NCBI GenBank assembly: GCA_020719045.1
Contig: DYQY01000014.1
Span: 1-35,102 of the forward strand
Direction: 5' to 3'
From: Candidatus Termititenax sp.
GTDB lineage: Bacteria; Margulisbacteria; Riflemargulisbacteria; GWF2-35-9; DYQY01
DNA length: 35,102 nt
How positions within the stretch are numbered: position 1 is the stretch's first letter; each line of letters opens with the position of its first letter. Both the position numbers and the translations under genes were made by a program. A model generated the notes under the pieces. It was not told the DNA's origin. It saw only the letters and a list, made by a program, of their open reading frames with translations, and did not search any database. Below, piece after piece: positions 6,645-15,704 of this stretch.

Positions 6645-8090
6645 TTATTTGTATTTAATCTTATATATACCACGGTCAAGATCTTCTTGCGGAAGATTGT
6701 CCATATTCTCTAAAAATGAAAAAAGAAACTCTTGTCCTAAAGGAATCTTTCCCTTAAATTTTTCCGTTGTTTCAGAAATCATCTCGTCTATACCAGCTTT
6801 ACTACGACTTGCAAATTCTGGTCTTGAAACACGATTCAATGTATGGAATCTTGCGTTAAATAACTCTTCAAATTCAGTATATTCAGGCATCCAGCCCTTA
6901 GTCCTAGAAGAAAAATCACTATAAAAGTATTGCTCTGACATACTAGATAGTGTATCAATAAATAGTGACCGCGCAACCATTCTCATTGTGCTACCCTCAA
7001 CCACATCATCTCTGTAGCTTATCTTTAAATTATCATATTTTTGAATAAATGACTCATCTCGCTTTTTGCCATTCTGTATTGATATAAGGTAATTAACTAA
7101 CTTATCCTTATAATTTGGAGATACATTTAAACTATTTACTAGTTCCTTAACACTCACATTACTAGCTACTTCTAGCCATTTGTTGCTAGTCTTATCTGTT
7201 ACTATGCCCTTATTACCTTTTTGTTTCCAATTATAATCAGTTATTAATCCTACTCTATCTAACTCTTTCCACAAGGAATATAGCTCAACTCCATCTATCT
7301 TTAGTTCTCTACCTAGCTTTCCAACTGTACTTACTCCACTATATTCCTTTAATAAATCCTCATATTTAACTAAGCATCCTAACATCTCCACAATACCACT
7401 ATCAATTTCAAGCAAACCTGATCTAACTTCACGATCAATTACTGGCATTGTTAAATAGTCCATATCCATACCATAGTCTTCCAGCTTTCTATGTGAAGCA
7501 TAATAATAATAATATTTCTTTGCTAATAACTCAGTTTTATCCGTAAGCCATTTTGGTCCACTACCACCTTCAGGAAATGCTCCATTTTCAGCTTTCCATT
7601 TTAATATTTCATCAATTTTGTTTTGGTTTTCTTTAGTAAATTTCAGTATTATCTTATGAGAATCATTACCGAGTGGTCCTTTTTCTACTAGTCCCTTGCC
7701 TAGTACCATACTTGCTGGAGGCATTAAATATAAATCTGCTTTAGTGATGTTTGGATAAAGAAGCCTTCTAGTATCTGTAACCATTTTGAATTCCTCTTCT
7801 AAATCCAAATAAGTAGTTTTAAAGTACTTACTAACATCCACTACAAACTCAGGTTTAACTGGCTTTACAGCTTCTGTTTTGGCAACCTCTGCTGTAGCTT
7901 GTGCTTCATTTGCTTGTTTAGCAACTATTACATTTGGAGGGGTTATTGGGTTAGTCGCTACAGATACTTTAATATCTGGGTTTTGAGTTACAGTTGTTGT
8001 GGTTGGAAGGCTGTAGTCATTTGGCAAACGAATCCCTCCTTTAATAATTGGATATTTAACTCCACCTACTGTTATTGTATCGTCTGCCAT
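6645..8090 (-). CDS. twin gene 2: unknown 481-aa protein with variant C-terminus
   Basis: Residues 1-404 appear identical to twin gene 1, so the same description applies: disordered Thr/Pro/Ala N-terminus, mixed helical body, possible winged-helix stretch near 251-290. Residues 405-481 are its own. They begin TEFEELFNARFHTL where twin 1 has RQIEDMFKGDLMVL, and both return to IPLGQE(F/Y)LF and end IKYK. The two tails are therefore homologous but long diverged, in contrast to the rest of the gene. The upstream region is shared to base 8200, so the core signals should match, although the DNA beyond differs (S1 promoter here, DUF559 insert for twin 1). The gene is divergent from the S1-protein gene. 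Confidence 0.75.
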   Translation of the reverse strand: MADDTITVGGVKYPIIKGGIRLPNDYSLPTTTTVTQNPDIKVSVATNPITPPNVIVAKQANEAQATAEVAKTEAVKPVKPEFVVDVSKYFKTTYLDLEEEFKMVTDTRRLLYPNITKADLYLMPPASMVLGKGLVEKGPLGNDSHKIILKFTKENQNKIDEILKWKAENGAFPEGGSGPKWLTDKTELLAKKYYYYYASHRKLEDYGMDMDYLTMPVIDREVRSGLLEIDSGIVEMLGCLVKYEDLLKEYSGVSTVGKLGRELKIDGVELYSLWKELDRVGLITDYNWKQKGNKGIVTDKTSNKWLEVASNVSVKELVNSLNVSPNYKDKLVNYLISIQNGKKRDESFIQKYDNLKISYRDDVVEGSTMRMVARSLFIDTLSSMSEQYFYSDFSSRTKGWMPEYTEFEELFNARFHTLNRVSRPEFASRSKAGIDEMISETTEKFKGKIPLGQEFLFSFLENMDNLPQEDLDRGIYKIKYK

Positions 8091-8200
8091 TTCTTTCCTC
8101 CAAATTTAAATTTCTACTGTTTCTTATCAGTGTTCTGTTCCTTTATCGTTTTCTTTTCTCATTTATTGCAGTTATTTTATATGGATATTTTTTGATGGGT
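6878..8200. repeat. 1,323-bp direct repeat, right copy
   Basis: Partner of 4143-5465. Its left end falls within codon 405 of twin gene 2, and its right end lies 110 bp upstream of the ATG, next to the promoter of the S1-protein gene. Confidence 0.9.
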
Positions 8201-8201
8201 G

Positions 8202-8237
8202 ATAAAGATTGAACTTATACCCTATACATAGTAGAAT
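8202..8237 (+). promoter_or_regulatory. sigma-70-type promoter of the S1/der operon
   Basis: TTGAAC (8209-8214), a 17-bp spacer and TAGAAT (8232-8237) give a good vegetative promoter with a short leader before AAGGAGGT at 8253-8260. The first 16 bases repeat at 5797-5812. Confidence 0.65.
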
Positions 8238-8267
8238 TTACGATAGTATTGTAAGGAGGTATTGCAA

Positions 8268-9566
8268 ATGATTGATAATTTTGAAGCGACTAAAATCGGT
8301 GGAACAGAAAACGAACTATTCCAAACTAACACATCTACTCAAGAAAATTTTTCAGTAAATCTATCGCTAAAAGGTACTACTATTGGTAGTGAATCTGAGT
8401 TTGAAAAATCCTTAAAAGATAGCTTACCACAAGAAGAAACTGCAGAAACAACACAAGTTGAGCCAACTGTAATTAAACATGAAGAAAAACCTTTTGTTCC
8501 GAAGGTAATTGAAGCAGAAGAAAAAATGTACGGAATGTCGATAAAAGATCACGTTCAAGGTGACATCATTATGGCAACAATCCTTACTATTGAGAAAAGT
8601 GGCATCTTCGTAGACATTCAATTCAAATGTGAAGGATTTGTCTCTAACGAAGAATTAAACATGGTTGCAGAAGAGAGAGACCAGCTTAAAGTTGGAGAAA
8701 CTATTAGACTTATGCTAGTCCAACTTGAAACAAAAGAAGGTTATTCACTACTTTCTAAGAAAAAAGCTGACTGGGAAATGGCTTGGGATGATGCACTAAT
8801 AGCTTCGCAACAAGGCGACATTGTTTATGCAGACATCGTTGGAGCTGTTAAGGGTGGTCTAGTTGCTAATTATAAAGGATTAAAAGGTTTTATCCCTGCT
8901 TCCTTAGTTAACAGGTCAAAGGATGAATCACTAAAAGGATTTGTTAACAAAAAGATTAAAGCTAAGTTGGTTGAAGTTGATCAAAAAAGAAAGAAAATTA
9001 TTCTTTCTAACAAGATTTCTGATAGCGCAACACCTGAACCAGTTAACTCAAAACAATTAGATAATATAGAAGTTGGACAAGTACTAAAAGGTAAAGTAAC
9101 TAGCATTAAAAACTTTGGTGCTTTTGTTAACATAGATGGTGTTGAAGGTCTAATCCACATATCTGAAGTATCATGGGATAGAATAGATAGAGTTGAAGAC
9201 GTTCTTACTGTTGGTGAAGAAATAGAAGTATTCGTGCTTGGTGTAGATAAAGAAGAACAAAAGGTTTCTCTTGGTCTAAAACAACTAAGTGCTGACCCTT
9301 GGGAAACAGTTGTAGAAACCTATCCTATTGGACAAATAGTTACAGGAACTATCAACAGACTAGCAACTTATGGTGCTTTTGTTAAATTAGGTAAAGGACT
9401 TGAAGGACTAATCCATATCTCTGAACTAAGCCATGAGCATGTGAAAAGTGTAGAAGATGTTGTTAAAGTTGGACAGGAAGTAACAGTAAAAGTACTTAGG
9501 ATTATTCCAGAACAACAAAAAATTGGATTAAGCCTTAAACAAGCTCAGGAAACACCAGAAGCTTAA
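8268..9566 (+). CDS. rpsA: S1-domain RNA-binding protein, ribosomal protein S1-like
   Basis: A 432-aa protein with four S1 (OB-fold) repeats at about 97-165, 183-248, 269-338 and 355-424. Repeats 3 and 4 carry the classic GAFV and EGLIHISE motifs; repeat 2 has GLKGFIPASLV. The first ~90 residues are Glu/Thr/Ser-rich and probably disordered. Four repeats is fewer than the six of E. coli S1 and closer to shorter S1 forms. It should bind mRNA at the small ribosomal subunit. The ATG at 8268 is chosen because AAGGAGGT sits 7 nt upstream; a TTG two codons earlier would lie too close. It is co-transcribed with der, 2 bp away. Confidence 0.88.
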   Translation: MIDNFEATKIGGTENELFQTNTSTQENFSVNLSLKGTTIGSESEFEKSLKDSLPQEETAETTQVEPTVIKHEEKPFVPKVIEAEEKMYGMSIKDHVQGDIIMATILTIEKSGIFVDIQFKCEGFVSNEELNMVAEERDQLKVGETIRLMLVQLETKEGYSLLSKKKADWEMAWDDALIASQQGDIVYADIVGAVKGGLVANYKGLKGFIPASLVNRSKDESLKGFVNKKIKAKLVEVDQKRKKIILSNKISDSATPEPVNSKQLDNIEVGQVLKGKVTSIKNFGAFVNIDGVEGLIHISEVSWDRIDRVEDVLTVGEEIEVFVLGVDKEEQKVSLGLKQLSADPWETVVETYPIGQIVTGTINRLATYGAFVKLGKGLEGLIHISELSHEHVKSVEDVVKVGQEVTVKVLRIIPEQQKIGLSLKQAQETPEA

Positions 9567-9568
9567 AA

Positions 9569-10921
9569 ATGTCTACACCTTCTATCCTGATAATCGGGAG
9601 ACCTAATGTAGGTAAATCTACATTATTTAACAGGCTTAACAAGCAAAGAAAAGCTATTGTTCACGATTTTCCAGGTGTAACCAGAGACCTTATCTTCTCC
9701 TATTGCAATTATGAAGGCAAAAACTTTGTCTTAATAGATAGTGGCGGGATTGGCATGGAAGACTCAGTAATGATTACGCAAGACGCCTTCCAGAAGCAAA
9801 TAGAGGAAAACGTCAAAGGGGCAATTGAGTCCTCTGACATGATTATCTTCCTAACAGACTCACAAGAAGGATTAAACCCTTATGATAATGTTATTGCTAA
9901 TAGCCTTAGACCATATAAGAAAAAGGTAATTTTAGCTGTAAATAAAACCGAAAACGAATCTCAAGAGCTAGGAGCTTCCGAGTTCTTCAAACTAGGTATT
10001 GAGGATGTGTTCTTTATTAGTTCTACCCAAGGCATTGGCATAGATAATATGATGACAGTAATCTTCAAAAAGCTAAAAATAACCAATAAAACAAGTGGTT
10101 TCGTTGACAGAGAAAACATTAAGAAGGTTGCTATTATTGGAAGACCAAATGTAGGAAAATCCTCTATCTTCAACGCATTAGCTGGTAAAGACTTGATGAT
10201 TGTTAGCGATGTTGCTGGCACTACCAGAGACAGTGTTGACCACCTAATAACTTACTATCAAAGAGAATACCTATTTATTGATACAGCTGGCCTTAAAAAG
10301 AAAAACCAACACACTAAAGATGCCATAGACTTCTATAGTTATGTTAGAACCATTAAAGCCATCGGTGACTGTGACATCTGCTTATTTGTCATTGATGCTG
10401 CTGATGGTGTAACTAATATGGACAAACACATTGCTGACCTTATTATTGAAGAAGGTAGAGCAATGGTTATCCTGGTTAATAAATGGGATAAGGTGGAAAA
10501 AGACACTAATTCTATGATTAACTATACAAAGTATATTTATCAACAACTAAACTTTGCAGACCACGCTCCTCTTATCTTTACCTCTGCTAAAACCAGACAA
10601 AGACTAATAAATGTGTTTGATACAATCGATAGTATCTATAGCAACTACATTAAACGAATATCAACACCGAATATAAATAAATTTCTCGACACACTCAAAT
10701 CAAGACCTGGGTTTAACTCAGTATTTAAATCTCAGGGTAGAATCCTATACCTATCTCAGGTTGAAAAGGCTCCACCAAGATTCGCTGTATTTGTTAACAA
10801 AAAAGAATACTTTAAAGAAAACTTTACTAGATTTCTAATGAAACACATCAGAGAAACTTTTGGTTTTGCTGGTTGTACTATAAAGATTAATTATAAAGAA
10901 AAAACTAAACCTAACCCCTAA
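9569..10921 (+). CDS. der: ribosome biogenesis GTPase Der
   Basis: A 450-aa tandem GTPase that assists large-subunit assembly. Two G domains are seen: the first with GRPNVGKS (near 9), DSGG and NKTE, the second with GRPNVGKS (near 191), DTAG and NKWD. A C-terminal KH-like domain (about 350-440) is followed by a Lys-rich tail. Length and order are typical. The first domain has DSGG where DTGG is commoner, a mild change. It starts 2 bp after the S1 gene, and its 3' end overlaps the ftsZ 3' end by 11 bp. Confidence 0.96.
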   Translation: MSTPSILIIGRPNVGKSTLFNRLNKQRKAIVHDFPGVTRDLIFSYCNYEGKNFVLIDSGGIGMEDSVMITQDAFQKQIEENVKGAIESSDMIIFLTDSQEGLNPYDNVIANSLRPYKKKVILAVNKTENESQELGASEFFKLGIEDVFFISSTQGIGIDNMMTVIFKKLKITNKTSGFVDRENIKKVAIIGRPNVGKSSIFNALAGKDLMIVSDVAGTTRDSVDHLITYYQREYLFIDTAGLKKKNQHTKDAIDFYSYVRTIKAIGDCDICLFVIDAADGVTNMDKHIADLIIEEGRAMVILVNKWDKVEKDTNSMINYTKYIYQQLNFADHAPLIFTSAKTRQRLINVFDTIDSIYSNYIKRISTPNINKFLDTLKSRPGFNSVFKSQGRILYLSQVEKAPPRFAVFVNKKEYFKENFTRFLMKHIRETFGFAGCTIKINYKEKTKPNP

Positions 10922-12227
10922 CAGGATCAGATTTTAATACTTTCATTTTTCTTAAATAAGCTGGTATCTCTATATCGTCACCGAAGCTATCATCCATCTC
11001 TTCATCTGAAGAATAAATAACAGGATCTTCTTTACGAATAGGCGCAGAATACTCTTCTACTTCCTCTGCTTCGCTAATCATCTCTTCTGGTTCTTCAGCT
11101 ATAAAAGCTGGCTTAATAATCTCTCTTGGTAGTTCTACTGCTTTCTCAACAAATTCCTCTTGCTCTTGTACTGGGAGCTTGCTTGATAAAAAAGCTGGTC
11201 TTTCAACTTCTTCTTCCTTCTTCCTAACAGATGCATAAGGAGTAACAACAATAGCTTCTTCTTTAACTTTAGGAGCTACTCTAAGGTTAGGTTTAAATCC
11301 AGTAGCAATAACTGTAACAACTACTTCATCACCTAGGCTCTCATCAATGCCTGCACCCCAAATAATGTTTGCGTTTGGATCAACTGCATCACAGATAACA
11401 TCAGCAGCTTCTTGAACTTCAATCATTGATAATGCTTCATTACCAGAAATATGAATAATTACACCAGTAGCACCGGTAATAGATTCTTCTAACAATGGGC
11501 TATTAATTGCAGCTTCTGCAGCTTCAACTGCTCTCTGATTACCACTACTCTTACCAATACCAATCATAGCTGAACCAGCGTCTTTCATAACCTTCTTAAT
11601 ATCTGCAAAGTCTAAGTTGATTAAATCGCACTTTGTTATAAGCTTAGAGATACCTTCAACACCTTGCAATAAAACATCATCAGCAATAGAGAAAGCGTCC
11701 TTCAGTGGAGTGTTTCTCTCTACAACTTGTAATAATTTGTCATTTGGGATTACGATTAAAGCATCTACATTCTCACGAATCTTATCTATACCAATATCAG
11801 CTTGTCTTTTTCTTACTGGACCTTCGAATCTGAAAGGCTTTGTAACAACGCCTATTGTTAATACGCCTGATTCTTTAGCAAGCCTTGCAACAACAGGTGA
11901 TGCACCGGTTCCAGTTCCGCCACCCATACCGCAAGTTACGAATAACATGTCAGCATCAGCAACTGCTTCTTTTAAATCTTCTTCATTCTCTATTGCTGCT
12001 CTTTCTCCTGTTTCAGGATCAGCACCAGCACCTAAACCCTTTGTTAAATTTTTACCAATATGTAGAATATTTTCTGCAAGTGTACTAGTTAATGCTTGGG
12101 AATCTGTATTTACTGACCAGAATTCAACTCCATCTAATCCCATTCTGACCATTCTGTTAACAGCGTTATTTCCACCACCTCCAACACCAATTACTTTAAT
12201 TCTTGCAAATTGTTTTATTTCTTCCAT
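10911..12227 (-). CDS. ftsZ: cell division GTPase FtsZ
   Basis: A 438-aa tubulin-like GTPase that forms the Z ring. The N-terminal GTPase domain has IGVGGGGNNAVNRM and the tubulin signature GGGTGTGA near 104; the polymerisation domain follows to about 315. A long acidic linker (about 320-410) ends in the C-terminal peptide EIPAYLRKMK that binds FtsA. The ATG at 12227 has GGAG 6 nt upstream and is preferred over a GTG four codons earlier. It is the last gene of the dcw-type cluster, with a possible promoter of its own inside the end of ftsA. Its last 11 bp overlap the der 3' end on the opposite strand. Confidence 0.97.
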   Translation of the reverse strand: MEEIKQFARIKVIGVGGGGNNAVNRMVRMGLDGVEFWSVNTDSQALTSTLAENILHIGKNLTKGLGAGADPETGERAAIENEEDLKEAVADADMLFVTCGMGGGTGTGASPVVARLAKESGVLTIGVVTKPFRFEGPVRKRQADIGIDKIRENVDALIVIPNDKLLQVVERNTPLKDAFSIADDVLLQGVEGISKLITKCDLINLDFADIKKVMKDAGSAMIGIGKSSGNQRAVEAAEAAINSPLLEESITGATGVIIHISGNEALSMIEVQEAADVICDAVDPNANIIWGAGIDESLGDEVVVTVIATGFKPNLRVAPKVKEEAIVVTPYASVRKKEEEVERPAFLSSKLPVQEQEEFVEKAVELPREIIKPAFIAEEPEEMISEAEEVEEYSAPIRKEDPVIYSSDEEMDDSFGDDIEIPAYLRKMKVLKSDPVRG

Positions 12228-12267
12228 GACACACTCCACATATTGAGATTATTCATCACCTTTTTCA

Positions 12268-12295
12268 AGTATATCATATTAAAACAAATCTTCAA
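12268..12295 (-). promoter_or_regulatory. possible internal ftsZ promoter
   Basis: On the minus strand, TTGAAG (12290-12295), a 16-bp spacer and TATACT (12268-12273) with an extended TG (TGATATACT) would start transcription about 34 nt before the ftsZ ATG. It lies across the ftsA stop. Confidence 0.45.
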
Positions 12296-13472
12296 CTGCT
12301 CTATATATCCTTGTAAATAAACCTTTTTTAGTATCACTAGCATCGTATAAAAATATTTCATTATTTTGTGAGTAATGAATGTTCCCTACAGCATATATAT
12401 GTTCAGGCTGACTAGAGATAGTTGCTACATCAAAAAGTTCTAAATCCCAACGTTCACTAAGGAATTTATCGGCACCTACTGGATTACCTTTACCTAACAG
12501 TAACAGCTTTGGCCTATTGTCAACGATTGTTGATACCTCTATCTCATCCTCTATCATAGTAATTATTTCTTCATATCTAGCTTCAACTATCTTGTTAATA
12601 TCCTTTAATGAATAATTGAAGTCTTTATTTATCATATCTTCACTCTCAATCTCTGTGTTAATAGAAGAATATGTTACTTTCATTCTTTCTGCGTCCGACA
12701 ATTTTGTCTTTAATACATACGCTAAGTCTCTACTAATAATCTCTCCGCCGTATGGTAGTGAAATAAAATTACGAAGAAGTCCATTGCTAATATAATATGC
12801 ATACGTAACCTCTCCACCCATATCAATACAGAAAATATCTTGTTCTTTATCTTTGACACCTGCTTTATTTAAAAACAAATTAATAAAAGAAAATGGTGGT
12901 GCTATAAACTTTCCTAACTGCATATTAAGTGAGGTGATAATATTATTAAACTGCTCATAGATGAATTCATTATAGGAAACAACAAACAAATCCATTGATA
13001 ACGCTGAACCTGTTCTGAATATTGGATCTTTTATTACTTTACCATCAATCTTATACATCAAAGGAGCTGTGTGCAAAATAACGCCATCCTTACACTTCTC
13101 TCTCGCTAAGCTAATAAGCTCTACCTTATGCTCATGCTCTACTCTATTACCACTTATGGGCATAGATACTTGCACTACACGAGAAGTATAGTAACTCATA
13201 GGCAACGTAACCAACACTTTTCTCTCTACTAGTGCTGTTTCATCTACGTCACCATCTATTTTGTTAAAAGAACGTATTATAAAGTCACGAAACTGACTAA
13301 AATCTACAACTTTTTTAGTTAAAGGCTCAGGGTAACGAATACGTAAATAATCAATTACTTTAAAATCATGTGCGTCTACTAATTCATTTTTAGATATCTT
13401 TAGTGATGTTGTTCCGAAGTCTAGACCATATATAATATTTTTCTTATTGAGCTTAGTGTTTTTTACATTCAT
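12279..13472 (-). CDS. ftsA: cell division protein FtsA, divergent
   Basis: A 397-aa actin-like ATPase that tethers FtsZ to the inner membrane. Visible: phosphate-1 motif YGLDFGTTSLKIS (near 15-27), CIDMGGEVT as phosphate-2 (near 216), LLLLGKGNPVG near 324 (the adenosine motif region), and a C-terminal amphipathic helix GLFTRIYRAVEDLF suited to membrane binding. Overall similarity to textbook FtsA looks low; context (ftsQ upstream, ftsZ 51 bp downstream) and the terminal helix decide the name. AGAGG lies 7 nt before the ATG. Confidence 0.85.
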   Translation of the reverse strand: MNVKNTKLNKKNIIYGLDFGTTSLKISKNELVDAHDFKVIDYLRIRYPEPLTKKVVDFSQFRDFIIRSFNKIDGDVDETALVERKVLVTLPMSYYTSRVVQVSMPISGNRVEHEHKVELISLAREKCKDGVILHTAPLMYKIDGKVIKDPIFRTGSALSMDLFVVSYNEFIYEQFNNIITSLNMQLGKFIAPPFSFINLFLNKAGVKDKEQDIFCIDMGGEVTYAYYISNGLLRNFISLPYGGEIISRDLAYVLKTKLSDAERMKVTYSSINTEIESEDMINKDFNYSLKDINKIVEARYEEIITMIEDEIEVSTIVDNRPKLLLLGKGNPVGADKFLSERWDLELFDVATISSQPEHIYAVGNIHYSQNNEIFLYDASDTKKGLFTRIYRAVEDLF

Positions 13473-13490
13473 TATTTAACCTCTTTTCTG

Positions 13491-13499
13491 ATTATATCA
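13491..13499 (-). promoter_or_regulatory. possible extended -10 promoter before ftsA
   Basis: TGATATAAT on the minus strand lies in the gap between gmhB and ftsA, with TTAGTA about 17 bp upstream. It would give a very short leader containing the ftsA ribosome binding site. Confidence 0.4.
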
Positions 13500-13504
13500 C
13501 AAAG

Positions 13505-14050
13505 TCAACCTAGTACTAAATGGATATCTGAACTTAACTTTTTTAAGGAAGGAAATACAAAATTGTAATTACTATTTAGCTCGCTATCACTATTGGCAAT
13601 CATAACATTAGTTGCTCCAATATTTTTACCAAAGCCCATATCCGACTTAGTATCACCTACCATATAGTAGATTGAATCCTTAATATCAGGATAATCCTTT
13701 AAGGCTTGCAAAAACATTCCATTTTTAGGCTTTCTGCATTCACAATTATCAAGTTTATGGTGATGACAATAATATACTGCATCTATATTCCCACCATTCT
13801 GTTCTATCTGAGCTAACATATGTGCATGGATTTTCTTTAAGTCATCTTCGGTCATTAACCCCTTAGCTACGCCTTGCTGGTTGGTAACTATAAAAATCCT
13901 ATCAAACAATTTAGAAAAAGCAGCAATAGCTTCTAATACACCAGGCAAAAACTGAAACTGTTCTATCTTCGTAACATAATCATCAATTAATCGAACATTA
14001 ATCACACCATCTCTGTCAATAAATAGCACTCTGTTATGTTTAATAGACAT
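13505..14050 (-). CDS. gmhB: D-glycero-heptose-1,7-bisphosphate 7-phosphatase-like HAD enzyme
   Basis: A 181-aa HAD subfamily IIIA phosphatase. Motif I is FIDRDGVIN (nucleophile and acid Asp), motif II is VTNQQG, and the zinc loop is CHHHKLDNCECRKPKNGM with its Cys/His ligands and conserved Arg-Lys-Pro. The final motif is MVGDTKSDMGFGKN. GmhB removes the C7 phosphate in ADP-heptose synthesis, the sugar of the lipopolysaccharide inner core. HisB-N (histidinol phosphatase) is the close alternative. Its position between ftsQ (11-bp overlap) and ftsA is unusual and suggests cell-envelope coupling. Confidence 0.85.
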   Translation of the reverse strand: MSIKHNRVLFIDRDGVINVRLIDDYVTKIEQFQFLPGVLEAIAAFSKLFDRIFIVTNQQGVAKGLMTEDDLKKIHAHMLAQIEQNGGNIDAVYYCHHHKLDNCECRKPKNGMFLQALKDYPDIKDSIYYMVGDTKSDMGFGKNIGATNVMIANSDSELNSNYNFVFPSLKKLSSDIHLVLG

Positions 14051-14777
14051 ATTTCACCACTGGATAAGCTGGATACCTTACATCAATGTACAAAATATCG
14101 TCTTTTTTATCTTTCAGCTTCTTGAATAGCACCTTAAAAACTTTTAGTTTTTCATCTATATTCTCAATATCTCCTATTTTGATGTCAAAAATATCATCTG
14201 TCATTACTACAATATCGTGTTTACTTGAAACATCTAGTTTAAGTGTCTCTTTACCGAAAAATGAAAAAAATTTACGAAGAATACGATTCAATAACTGAGT
14301 ATACTCAAGCGGAAGCTTCTTCTGGTTTATTAGTAATGACTCTTCTATACCAGTGAGTATAGGCAACTCAAGCAATTGATCTAGATCATATACATTTCCG
14401 GAAGGATCAACATTTAATAGGATTCCTTCCTCGCTTACTACATAATAATTTGGATAAAAGATAATATTAACAAACGGCTCTTTTTCCTTAACTTTCACAG
14501 TAAGTGTATGAGTAAAAATATTTTTTCTAATCGTCACCCTTCTAAGTTGTGGGATATTATCCATCAGCACTTTACGAACCTTTGCACTTGGATAATACAA
14601 AATATTATCGCCATAATTCTGTGTAGATACTCTATTAGTTAAAATCCTTGTAGTAACAAAGGCATTATTCTTCACTTGAATTTTTTTAATGGTCCAAAAG
14701 TCTAATTTACTTAAAAGCCACAAACTAGAAATAACAACTATAAATAATAAAACTAAAAGCTTATTTTTCTTAGTCAT
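14040..14777 (-). CDS. ftsQ: cell division protein FtsQ
   Basis: A 245-aa bitopic protein: a short Lys-rich cytoplasmic start, one membrane helix at about 7-25, then a POTRA domain (from IKKIQVKNN, about 32-105) and a beta-rich domain to the C-terminus. FtsQ links FtsA/FtsZ to FtsL/FtsB and the septal synthase. Its ATG overlaps the ddl stop by 1 bp and its end overlaps gmhB by 11 bp. Sequence conservation in this family is low; fold pattern and neighbours support the name. Confidence 0.82.
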   Translation of the reverse strand: MTKKNKLLVLLFIVVISSLWLLSKLDFWTIKKIQVKNNAFVTTRILTNRVSTQNYGDNILYYPSAKVRKVLMDNIPQLRRVTIRKNIFTHTLTVKVKEKEPFVNIIFYPNYYVVSEEGILLNVDPSGNVYDLDQLLELPILTGIEESLLINQKKLPLEYTQLLNRILRKFFSFFGKETLKLDVSSKHDIVVMTDDIFDIKIGDIENIDEKLKVFKVLFKKLKDKKDDILYIDVRYPAYPVVKYVY

Positions 14778-15667
14778 TATAATGAGGTAGTTATAATAAG
14801 TTCCAGTAGTTGCTCAAAATCTATACCAGCCTCTTTTGCCTGTGCAGGCAAATCACTAGTCTCAGTCATTCCTGGAGAAGTATTTAACTCTAATACAAAA
14901 GGTCCTTCCTTTGCATCTATAATCATATCTACCCTTGCTGCTCCTCTGCAACCAATAGCATCATAGGCTTTCTTCGCTATTTCCTTAACCTGTTGTTCAA
15001 CTTTTTCACTTAATTCAGCAGGCAGAATGAAATCAGTCATGCCCTTAGTATATTTAGCTTCAAAATCATAAAACCTATTCTTTGGTCGTAATTCTAAAAT
15101 TGGTAATACTTTGTCGCCAACAATACTAACCGTAACCTCTTTCCCAGATACAAATTTCTCAACAAACAAATTCGAGAATTTACTACTAAGTCGCTTATAG
15201 GCATCAAGTGCTTGGTTATAATCATCAACTATCTCAACACCAATACTTGAACCCTCAAGCGCAGGCTTAATCACAGCAGGATAACTCTTTATCTTTGCAA
15301 CGTCTGATTCTGAGTTCACCAAAACAAACTCAGCAGTAGGTACACCGTAAAGGCAAAGGACTTTCTTAGTTAAAAGCTTGTCAAAGGCAAGAACAGACGC
15401 TGTTACAGCAGAACCAGAGTATGGTATCTTCAACTTATCTAACTTAGCCTGAACAGCACCATCTTCCCCGCCTTCTCCGTGTAAGGCAATAAACACAAAG
15501 TCAACTTCTGCAGGAATCTCCTGAAACTCTGGATCAATTTCGATAACTTCATAACCAGATTGTTTTAATGAATCTGCAACATTTCTACCAGAACGAAGCG
15601 AAATCTCCTTCTCTGATGAAATACCACCTTTTAGAACTACTATTTTATTTATACCTTTAACTTTCAT
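14777..15667 (-). CDS. ddl: D-alanine--D-alanine ligase
   Basis: A 296-aa ATP-grasp enzyme joining two D-alanines for the peptidoglycan stem peptide. The N-terminus VVLKGGISSEKEISLRSG matches the family's GG-S-E-E-S signature; ALHGEGGEDGAVQ and the C-terminal LELNTSPGMTETSDLP carry substrate and Mg-binding residues. I use the ATG at 15667, because MKVKGINKIVVLKGG is where the family begins. A longer frame reaching back into ftsI has no support. It lies 37 bp after ftsI. Confidence 0.95.
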   Translation of the reverse strand: MKVKGINKIVVLKGGISSEKEISLRSGRNVADSLKQSGYEVIEIDPEFQEIPAEVDFVFIALHGEGGEDGAVQAKLDKLKIPYSGSAVTASVLAFDKLLTKKVLCLYGVPTAEFVLVNSESDVAKIKSYPAVIKPALEGSSIGVEIVDDYNQALDAYKRLSSKFSNLFVEKFVSGKEVTVSIVGDKVLPILELRPKNRFYDFEAKYTKGMTDFILPAELSEKVEQQVKEIAKKAYDAIGCRGAARVDMIIDAKEGPFVLELNTSPGMTETSDLPAQAKEAGIDFEQLLELIITTSL

Positions 15668-15704
15668 AACAATATTGTATCCTTTCTTGGTTTCTAGTGT
15701 CCAG

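Noticed and set aside
8100-8200. A FliA-like (sigma-28) promoter upstream of the twin genes, because of an ACGATAA motif
   Set aside because: The nearest TAAA is 11 nt away instead of about 15, and the GCC of the consensus is absent.
3907-8200. Composite transposon formed by the twin repeats
   Set aside because: No transposase or terminal inverted repeats are found, and the repeats are protein-coding paralogues with different ends.
11617-12246. 209-aa plus-strand frame
   Set aside because: It is antisense to ftsZ, whose motifs are unambiguous; no ribosome binding site and no domain.
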